This document shows positions 55,655 to 64,000 of a stretch of DNA of 64,000 nucleotides, in pieces. The notes below the pieces were generated by a model. That model searched no databases and had not been told where the DNA came from. It was given only the letters and a program-made list of their open reading frames with translations. Positions within the stretch are counted from its first letter, which is position 1, and each line of letters starts with the position of its first letter. A program made the translations under genes and the position numbers. This DNA comes from Desmodesmus armatus. Taxonomy: Eukaryota; Chlorophyta; Chlorophyceae; Sphaeropleales; Scenedesmaceae. The stretch spans positions 434,001-498,000 of the forward strand of contig VIIQ02000010.1 of NCBI GenBank assembly GCA_007449985.2, in the 5' to 3' direction.

Positions 55655-57627
55655 TTAGCCCAGCTGCTTGAGCTGACTGGTGCAGTCTGCCTTCAGCTTG
55701 GACACCTTCCCTGTGTACTCCGCTGCACATGCATCCATGCAGGACAGCTGCTGGTCCTGTGAGGCGCAATAAGGGCGGGAGGAGGGGGCCGTGACAGTGG
55801 TATCATCGTGGCACTTGCACACCATGGAAGTAGTTCAAGTGAAGAGTGATCAATAAATGATTGCACAGAAGTGATGTGGGTAACTGAAACCAGCAAGGCA
55901 GCACCGTCCACAAGGAACAGCCTGTAAACAGCGCAGCACTTCTGTCACGACCTGAATTGTTGAGATGCGCATGGCATGGTGAAGGTAGCTGGACAGCACG
56001 GATGGTGGAATGGGCAGTGTCTGTGGCTGAACTGGCAGCACTGCTGATACCACTGCCATGTCAATGTGCACCTGTGCTTTGTTGATGTCCTTCTCAGAGG
56101 GGTTGTGAGGCAGGCCCTCCTGCAAGCACAACATATGGGAACATTCAGACGAACAATGGTGGCGCCACAAGTGTTGATGCTGCAGTGCACAAACAGCTGG
56201 TAGGTACAGGTGCAGGCTAGCAGCACGAGCAACAGCAGCTGTCCACACAGTTGGGGTGCTGCCTGCAGGATGCATGGTGCGGTCAGCCATGGCAGCAGAG
56301 ATTTTCCACACAAAGGGCAACTCTATAGTGCTATTTCGTGCCAGCTTCAACCACCACACACAGCCAACCACAGCACAGCATTACATGCCGGCTAGGCCAC
56401 ACTTGCAGCACGCTCGCACACCTCCCCGCCCCTGGCAAACACACACTTCATGTGTTTTGACACATCGCATGCATGGCTCCTCCCTGTATCCCTTACGCAT
56501 GCACACCCCTCTGGCATGGATGGAGCCCTAATGTGCACCCAACGCAATGGCAGCATCATCGCACTTTCACTTCCGCCCACTCACCCTAACTGCATCATCG
56601 CAGCGCATGAGGCACCGCTTGAAGCGCTCCTGCAGAGATACACACGCATGGACTATGTTGGTGCGCCTCACAGATTGCTTGCATGTACTTGCATATTCGT
56701 AGGATGTGTAGCTACACGTGCATCCTCAATGCCTACCACACATGTGTCAACAGCTGTTTCCTGCATGCCAAACACACAGCTGCTGTTGTGGCTGCACGGT
56801 CAGCTGCTCCAGCACATGCCAAACAAACACTGAAAGCACAGGGTAGCTCTGCTGCATACCGACCCCTGAAAATGTGGCCACGCCAATGTCTGCTATGTCA
56901 GTGTGTCTGATGCATTGGTGGGGCTCGCTGCTACAACCCAGCGCCCATGCATTGCTGTTGTCGCATGCTCACACTGACAGGCTGGCAGAGGCTGTGACTG
57001 TACATGCCAGCCTGTCCTGCCCCCCACTCACTTGGAACTGCTCCAGATTGCCGTACAGCACTTGATGGGCTGCATGCACCTTCTGCTGGCAGTTGACAGT
57101 GCTGCATGCAGCAGAGATAGACAGCAGGCATGCATGTCAGTGAAATGCAGGGGTGCTCATCACAGATGGTCATGGTGGAGCAGTGGACGCATTTGGTGCA
57201 ATGCATGGCGCTGCGCTGCTGGCTGTGGGACGGTCTGCATCAGCAGCAAAGTATTCTGGTGTCTTATTTGAGATCATCGATGGTGTCATGTTGTTTGCCT
57301 GGCTCACCACTGCTGCAAACTGCTCATGTCCTTGTGTCTGTCACAACACTTTGCACTGCAGAGGAAAGCGTCCTTTTGCAAGGGTATCAAGTGGGTCCTC
57401 TGCATCTCGTCCATTGTGGACTCTATTGTCTGTGTGTGCAGCAGCAGCAGTGGCAGTGACAGTGACAGTGCCAGAGGCAGCAGCGGCAGTCAAGTGGTAG
57501 CCTTGGGAGCCAGGCAAGGGCAACTGAACACGAGAACATAAATTGATTGATGTTCGATGACTACAGCACAACATAGAAACCCGTAACTTACTGCTTGCAG
57601 TTTCTGCATTGCAGGTGGAGCAGCCAT
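55655..57627 (-). CDS. FAM136A: FAM136A homologue (DUF842), twin CX3C mitochondrial protein
   Basis: Six exons in consistent phase: 57592-57627, 57308-57429, 57032-57101, 56585-56629, 56072-56119 and 55655-55756; 140 residues, against 138 in human. Start MAAPPAMQKLQA. All four CX3C motifs are present: CSAKC, CTVNC, CLMRC and CMDAC, in the order and spacing of the family, with VHAAHQVLYGNLEQFQERFK between the second and third. The C-terminus is VSKLKADCTSQLKQLG. FAM136A is an intermembrane-space type mitochondrial protein of poorly defined role. Reads away from the bromodomain gene across an 875-base spacer. Confidence 0.92.
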
Positions 57628-58502
57628 GATGCCTGGATGCCTGAAGGAGACAAGTGACACGCAGCTGAGCAGTGACTATTTAGATCAGTTCCTGATAGGT
57701 AGCTGAATGTTGTAATGAAGGGAGGACTACTAAGTAAAGGTTGTTTGGCGCAGGTTGCAAATGACTCATGATCCTTGTGTTGATCTGAGCTTGAGACAAT
57801 CTGTTTGACCGCATCAAACACCCAGCCGCCCAAGAAGACGTGATAGATATGAGTTATGGCTGTGTTGCGGACAGCAATTGCAGCGGAAATGGCGGTGGTC
57901 GAGAGTTCGCTTCAAGCGGCTTGTCGGCGGCATTCTGGCGCAGGGGCCGCCCACTAACATATGAAGACACACAATGCAGTCGGTCTCGTAGGTGCACAAA
58001 GCTCGGCTGCAGCCCCACCGCCAGGTGGTCCGCCAGCCAGTTTTGTTGCCCCCTCCCACAACCACCAGCCTGGCAGCATTGCTGAGCGTCGGCCGCAGCA
58101 GTGGTGCCAAGAGCAATCCAAAACAAAACACTGACAGCTCATCCCTACTCCCTCTGTGACTTTCCCCGCTCACTGACCATCAGGACTCAGCAGTCAGGTC
58201 AGCCGCCCAGCAACACAGCATAATCATCATCCGCAAGCTCTTCTCCCTCAAAACCTTTGCCGTTGCACATCTTTCCCACAGTCAACGCCTCTGCGTGGGC
58301 CCCTACGAGAAGCAGCAGACGAAATCAGCAAACTCCTGAGCCACTTCGTTCTCCCTCCGTTCTCTTTCTATCATTTCGTTTTGTCTTGAATACGTATCAA
58401 GGAATCTATTGCATAACCTTTGCCATTCGTTCGAACTTGAGCTAACAACAGCAGGGGGGCAGTGTCGCTGTTGCAGCCTTTCCTTTCGGACAGCCACCGG
58501 CC
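57628..58502. promoter_or_regulatory. Bidirectional spacer, FAM136A / bromodomain gene
   Basis: 875 bases between divergent ATGs. A minus-strand frame at about 57745-57833 (MGGWVFDAVKQIVSSSDQHK) is suggestive but would need to be an extra 5' exon of FAM136A, which the family does not require. No clear promoter motif. Confidence 0.35.
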
Positions 58503-61243
58503 ATGGACGTAGATGCTGTCATGGAGGACCCCTTGCCAGCGCCAACCGGCCCAACCATGTTCCTTGGGCAGCCACGCGCCGCACAGCAAGCCGCACCACA
58601 GGCACAGCTTCCACCAGCAGCTGCCTCTGCAGCGGGCGACGCGCAGCCAGCAACCAGCCTCCCTACAGCCCAGGAGGAGCCAGAGGCGGCCATGCCTCAG
58701 CGTGCACAGCCAGCACCGGCAGCAGCAGCACCATCACAGCAGCAGGGCTTGTCCCGCCTAGACCTGGAGACGTGCCTGTCCATGCACAGCATCCTTGCCA
58801 AGTACAAGGAAGCAGACCCCTTCAGGCAACCAGTGGATGTGGAGGCCTTCGGTATTCCTGACTACTATGAAGTCATCAAGAAGCCTATGGACCTCAAGAC
58901 TGCCAGGGAGAAGGTGAGTGCAGCTGCTGCCTGCCTTACAGTGTGGTGTCAAATACAGCATGCGCGTTGGCAGCAGCACATGGCACGCCTGCACTGCATG
59001 CTGTGTGCCTTCCCTGTAGTCCCCCAGCACATCATATGCCTGCTGCTTGTTGTGCTCAATGATGTGCCAATCACCTCACCAGGACGTCCCATGCAACTGA
59101 CTGTGAACGTCTGCTGTTGTGCTGTCTTTGCGTGGCGTTTTGCTTTGCTGCTGTGTGCAGCTGCGTGCAGGCAAGTACAACAGTGTGCAGGAGTGGCGTG
59201 CTGACATCCAGCTGATCTGGGACAACGCCAAGAAGTACAACGGCGAGAACCACCCCATCACCCTCCTGGCCATGAAGCTGGCAGGACTGATGGAGAAGCG
59301 CTGGCAGGAGGCAGTGACAAACGCCAAGCAAAACATGACGGGTCCAGATGGGGACATGCGGCCGCGCAAGAGCTCCAAGCCGCGCACCACTGAGCTGCAG
59401 ACCCTGCTCGGCAGCCAGCCAGCCAGCAGCGAGTCGGACAGCTTGGACGAGCCAGCAACAGGCGGTGCAGCTGCAGCAGCAGCAGGACGGGTGAGTGCAT
59501 GGGGGTGTCATGCACTCCTGAATGAGTTTGGTTCCAATCTGTGTGTGTGTTTCCTTGCATTGGTCATGTACCCATGCTAGCGGCCCTGAGTTTGCATGCA
59601 GCGGCTACTTTCGCCGCACCCCCCCGAAGGCATCGCAGTGAAGGGAGCAAGGCGGCTTTGGAAACTAGGCATGGCCTCCTTTCGGCTAGCAGGGCACTCC
59701 GGGGCATGCTGCAGCCAAGATGAGGTGTGCTGCTGTGCTCAACATATGTGCTGCCTCTCTTTGCAGGGCACGCGTCTGGCCAATGGCAGCAGCAGCGGTC
59801 CAGCACAGGTGGGTACACACAGCTTACAGTACAGCTTATGCTTGCACATTTGTGGGAACCCGTCTGCCGTTGCATGCGGCTTGACATCCAACAGCAGTCG
59901 CTTTGTCAGGGAAACTCGAAAAGCAATTCAGCGTAGCACAGCAGCTGTGACGCACCTATCGCCTGTTTGCCCAGGGTCTGTTGGCAACTCTTACCCCCGC
60001 ATAGCACCTTGATGGCTGCAGACACATGAAGCCAGACGCATGTAGACGACTCATTGGTTGACAGATGGTGTCCGCTGTCTGTTCCTGTGTTGTGCAGCGG
60101 TCCCCTGAGCCAGGGAAGGTGGCTGTGAAGCGTGAGCGGGATGGTGAGGCAGCTGCTGGCAGGCAAGCCAAGCGCAGGCTGCCGTCTGGTGCTGCAGCAG
60201 TGGGCGGCGCCAACCAGGGCCTGGACTTGGATGTGCTGGCAAGCATGCTCAACACACCGATGGCGCGGCAGATGGGCGCAGAAGGTGCGGATGGGCTTGC
60301 ATGCGTTTCTGTGTGTGGGCGTTGGCAGTTGCCGGCCAGTAAATCGATTGTCGCTGTGAGTAAATTGGATTTTGTATTTGGCTGCTGCTATGGCAGGGCA
60401 TGTGGCCTGGTCATCCCTGTTTGGACATGCCTGGTAAACATTCTTGCTGTGTTTCGAATTGCATTGCTGCTGCTGCTGCTGTCTCAGAGCCTGATGACCT
60501 GGCGTTCCTGGCGCTGTGGAAGCGGCTGATGGTGCGCAAGCAGCAGCTTGCCAGTGCAGCGCAGGACATCGAGCCCCTGCGCACCAGCAATCAGCAGCTG
60601 CGCGCGTCGCTGGGGCAGGCACAGGACACCATTGCGCAGCTGCAGGAGCGCCTGCGGAAGGAGACCAGCGCTCGCATGGAGGCAGTGATGGCCAAGGAGG
60701 AGGCAGAGGCGGCGCTGCAGGGTGTGGAGAAGGACAGGAACCACTGGAAGGTGAGTGAGGGGCTGGGCATGTGGAGCTCGGTGGGGTGCGGTGGCTGAGC
60801 CATGCATGCTTTATCGCAGGCAATTTGGTGGTCCTGCAATTGTAAGCTGGTGGAAGCCAAGCTTGTGATCCAGCATGCAAGCAAGCATGCAACCCTGCTG
60901 CCAAGGCATACTGCCATCTGTGCATGTCTCTGAGTGAAGTATTGTTGGGTCTGTTGGCGTGCAGACTGCCCGCAGTACAGTCATCAGCTTGCACTATCAA
61001 GTAGGGCACATGAAGACGATGATGCACTTGGGCACGTTGCTGTGATCTGCTCTGATCTGTTCTGGTCTTTTGTGCAAATCTTCGCCTCGCATTGCTGTGT
61101 ACCAGGCGGAGTTTGACTCACAAAAGCAGATCATGGAGGCGCAGCGGGACTTGCTGGAGCAGCAGCAGGCAGTGCTGCGCAAGCTGGCAGCACACAAGCA
61201 GGCGCAGCTGACAGGGGGGCAGGCCAAAGGCGATGCGGCGTAG
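58503..61243 (+). CDS. Single-bromodomain protein with coiled-coil C-terminus
   Basis: Six exons in consistent phase: 58503-58913, 59161-59490, 59767-59808, 60098-60284, 60488-60750 and 61106-61243; 456 residues. The N-terminal 80 residues are Ala/Pro/Gln-rich. The bromodomain spans about residues 95-185 and is split by intron 1: VDVEAFGIPDYYEVIKKPMD, then YNSVQEWRADIQLIWDNAKK and YNGENHPI with the acetyl-lysine-binding Asn. A Ser-rich acidic segment and a basic KRERDGEAAAGRQAKRR nuclear-type signal follow, then a strong coiled coil (TIAQLQERLRKETSARMEAV) to the end. It resembles plant GTE/BET proteins with one bromodomain; an ET domain is not evident. Binds acetylated histones, presumably regulating transcription. 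Confidence 0.9.
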
Positions 61244-62105
61244 GCTTGAATGGGTGGCAGTGGCAAAGCTTATTGGTGCCGTTGGGCATGCGCCTGTCAA
61301 GCGGCATGCATGCAGAGCTTGGGCTGCAAGCAAGGTATGCAGTTTGTGGCAAGAACGTATTTGCGCAGGGCGTGCAATGATTTTTCAGCTGTGTGCACAG
61401 CTGCTTAAGGGTTTCAGCAGTGCCGTTAGATAGTGAGGCAATCTGTGGAGGCAACCTGATGTTTTGCAGGGGCCTGGCAGCGCAGCTGCCCGCTGGATGT
61501 ATGGATGGGATTTTGCTGGTTGACACCCGAGTGGTTGTCCATTGCTTTGCTGTACATTCTTTGTAACATGCTATTCAGGAATTGAATCATTATACAGCTG
61601 TGCCCTTGATGCTTCTTCTGTGCAATGCGCCCAACTCATAGCAGGGGGCGGGGCAGCTGGTCATGATAGCCTGGAGGGTCCATCCCCCATCGCTGGTGCC
61701 CAGCTGCACTCATGTTCAGGCTGCAGCACTGTGCGCTGTGCGGATACTTGGTGATTATAGAAACCATCATAGGCCCGTGCAGAACGGCCAACGCACAGCA
61801 ACAGACCAAAGCACAACATACCTAAGTTACGTGCTCTGATCTTCCATTTCTTCCAGGGTGATCATCCAAGACTGAAACTGAAACTGCCCAGGGGCTGCAC
61901 CCTGGAGTACCATCAAAAGCTGATTTGGATGTTATACACCACGTACTCTCTCGAAGTTCTCTGCCTGTCACCAGCGGGTTTAGTGAGGGCTTGAGAGGCC
62001 GCCGAGTCCGGAAAGCGTGGGGCAGCGCTAAGCGTTTCCCTCTTTCGTCGTCGCAAGCTGTGTGTCAGCTGCTTCTGTTGACAGCAGAAAGCAAAAGCAG
62101 CAACC
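61244..62105. other. Intergenic, 3' of bromodomain gene and promoter of RPS13
   Basis: About 860 bases, tandem orientation. No coding exon recognised. The RPS13 promoter must lie near its right end, but no TATA box was identified. Confidence 0.4.
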
Positions 62106-63641
62106 ATGGGTCGCATGCACAGGTGCGTGCTGATGCTACTGCACAACAGTGACTGCTGCACTCCTCAAAGCACGGCCCTCTTGTGCTAAGTGGACCGATG
62201 CTCAACCGTCATTGCACTTGGTTTTGCCTGCAGCAAGGGTAAGGGGATGAGCAGCAGTGCCGTCCCCTACAAGAGGACACCCCCCAGCTGGTGCAAGGCC
62301 ACCGAGTCTGAGGTGCGAGGGTGTTGGTGGACGAAGGCAACACCTGTTTGTGTCAAGAGGGGCAAGGACGTTGGATCTTGTCACACAGCCCAGGCAGAAG
62401 TCAGCAATCTGCAGCGAATTTACAGCGCTTGCGGAGATGCAGACAGCAGCAGCTGCAACTGCTGCTGGGGCGTCTCTTTGCTCGTTGTATGCGTGCAACG
62501 GGGCCTCAAAACTGAGACAGTCATGACCTGCACTTCTGCCCACTTGTGCCTCTGTTACTGCTCATGCTTCTATCTGCATATTGGCTGCCACAGGTGAAGG
62601 ACCAGATCTGCAAGCTGGCCAAGAAGGGTATGACCCCTTCAGCCATCGGCGTGCTGCTGCGTGACTCCCACGGCATCCCCATGGTGAACACCGTCACTGG
62701 CAGCAAGATCCTGCGTATCCTCAAGGGCTCCGGCTTGGCCCCCGATATTCCTGAGGACCTGTACTTCCTGATCAAGAAGGCTGTGTCCATGCGCAAGCAC
62801 CTGGAGCGCAACCGCAAGGACAAGGACGGCAAGTTCAGGCTCATCCTGATCGAGTCCCGCATCCACAGGCTGGCCCGCTACTACAAGGTGCAACACGAGC
62901 TGCAAAACCAGCAGCAGCAGCAGCATGGACAGGCTCCTGAGCAGTGTTTGGAGTTGTGGTGGCGCGTTGGTGTCCATGGGTTGCCTCATTGCGCTGTAGC
63001 TTTGGGCCCCATGTTGGTAGAAGTTGCCAGTGGGTACTACCCTGGGGTGTGCTGGTTGCCGGCTCGCGCCGCTGCTAGACACTGCCAGCACCCTGGCTGT
63101 GGGGCACCAGGTTCGTCCTGCGAGCCCTCACATGCACTTCCACTATCACCAGGCACAGTGCCTCGCACATGCTGTTGCGCACATGCGGGCAGCACGTGCG
63201 GGGTACACATGCAGCCCCTGGTTTTGCCGCAAGGCGTGGGCTGTAGTGTGCACGAAATGTTCAGAGCAGAACATAGTTGCAGTGTATGCTGTGTATCGAT
63301 GTGCCAAACAAAGCTTGCTTCTCCAACCAGGCTGGCTGGCAGCATCCCTCATACATGCAACACAGTGGTGTTGGATTATGAGCGTGGGCTCACATATGGA
63401 GCCTCATGCGTGCAGATGCAGCCTGTCAGCGGCCAGATTGTTCAGTGTGTCGACAGCCCTGCACTCCCCCAACCCCGACTTGCCAAGTCCGTGTCGACCA
63501 CACCCTTCTCAAGCAAGCTGTGTGTTGCTGCCTGTTTCTGCCCCCCTGTGTCTGTTCACCTGTTGCTGCCCGCAGAAGTCCCGCAAGCTGCCGCCCACCT
63601 GGAAGTACGAGTCCTCCACTGCCTCCGCCCTGGTGGCATAA
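62106..63641 (+). CDS. RPS13: 40S ribosomal protein S13 (uS15)
   Basis: Four exons in consistent phase: 62106-62122, 62234-62312, 62594-62887 and 63576-63641; 151 residues, the standard eukaryotic length. Exon 1 encodes only MGRMH plus two bases. Then [70 protein letters not shown] and, after a 688-base last intron, [20 protein letters not shown]. It sits on the small-subunit platform contacting 18S rRNA. The tiny first exon is common for ribosomal protein genes. The 3' flank to 64000 shows no further gene. Confidence 0.97.
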
Positions 63642-64000
63642 GCAGCACAGCAGCGAGCTGCAGCACGCACAGCACCACCAGCAATACACAGCACCAGCCG
63701 CTGCAGCTGTTGCAGCAGAGGCTGGCGTGTGTGAGGTTTCACAGCTTGTGCTGGCAGGGTGCTGCAGCAGCAGCAGCCTCGTCTGCATGGGAGCACTGCA
63801 GTGCAGCTTTCTGTAGTGCGTGTAACAATCCTGAGCAGGATCGGACATTTCTGGGTGATAGCTGTGACGGTGTAGGGGCAATATTGGTTAAGGCATGGAA
63901 CACGGCGGTGCTGGGTTTTGGAGAACACACAGATCCGTGCAACAATGGCAGCAGTCATAGATTGCTGAGCACTTACTGTGAGTTATGCACTTGAAATGCG

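Noticed and set aside
62546..63994. 482-codon plus-strand ORF running through the RPS13 locus
   Set aside because: It is exon 3 of RPS13 read through the GTGCAA donor into the last intron and beyond. The S13 C-terminus is recovered only by splicing.

Overview
This is nuclear DNA of a green alga (Chlorophyta, most likely a core chlorophyte). It has many short GT-AG introns and CAG/GCA-rich, glutamine/alanine-rich coding sequence. Replication-type histone genes lie in divergent H4/H3 and H2B/H2A pairs with 3' stem-loops. There are hydroxyproline-rich-type (SPSPSP) secreted proteins, a plastid-type RqcH/NFACT protein and a plant NEF1 relative. The genus cannot be fixed from sequence alone. Exon models were built by hand from splice sites and reading phase. 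They are consistent for H1, GILT, gene C, the phosphatase, prolyl hydroxylase, FAM136A, bromodomain and RPS13 genes, and provisional elsewhere.

Layout, left to right. 1-2.7 kb: 5' part of a NEF1-like membrane-protein gene (minus). 3.4-5.7 kb: a coiled-coil, Q-rich gene (plus). 6.9-14.9 kb: a five-gene histone cluster (H1, H4/H3, H2B/H2A) bracketed by two diverged direct-repeat copies (about 5.8-6.5 and 15.9-16.7 kb). 15.7-23.4 kb: a pseudo-exon and two minus-strand genes (B and A) for secreted, Trp/Cys-repeat, Pro/Thr/Ser-rich proteins. 23.9-27.1 kb: a TBC1D19-type Rab-GAP (plus). 27.6-28.6 kb: a GILT-like thiol reductase (minus). 28.9-34.1 kb: a large protein of unknown function whose first intron carries a hAT-like element with target-site duplication. 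34.9-37.9 kb: a third Trp/Cys-repeat secreted protein (gene C, plus). 38.6-40.8 kb: a membrane-anchored dual-specificity phosphatase (minus). 42.2-43.2 kb: a Ser/Pro-rich hypothetical gene with an orphan histone-type 3' signal downstream. 44.3-48.2 kb: a prolyl 4-hydroxylase-like gene (minus), divergent from a plastid-type RqcH/NFACT gene (48.7-54.5 kb) that shows three apparent one-base frameshifts. 55.7-57.6 kb: FAM136A (minus), divergent from a bromodomain protein (58.5-61.2 kb). 62.1-63.6 kb: ribosomal protein S13 (uS15).

Most genes are in divergent pairs with short shared spacers. The least familiar content is the Trp/Cys-repeat family: three genes, at least 13 repeat units and one dead exon within about 22 kb. 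The genes encode signal peptides and Pro-, Thr- or Asp-rich linkers, and they sit near a prolyl 4-hydroxylase and a thiol reductase that could plausibly modify such proteins. That functional link is inference; the repeats, exon phases and neighbourhood are seen directly.
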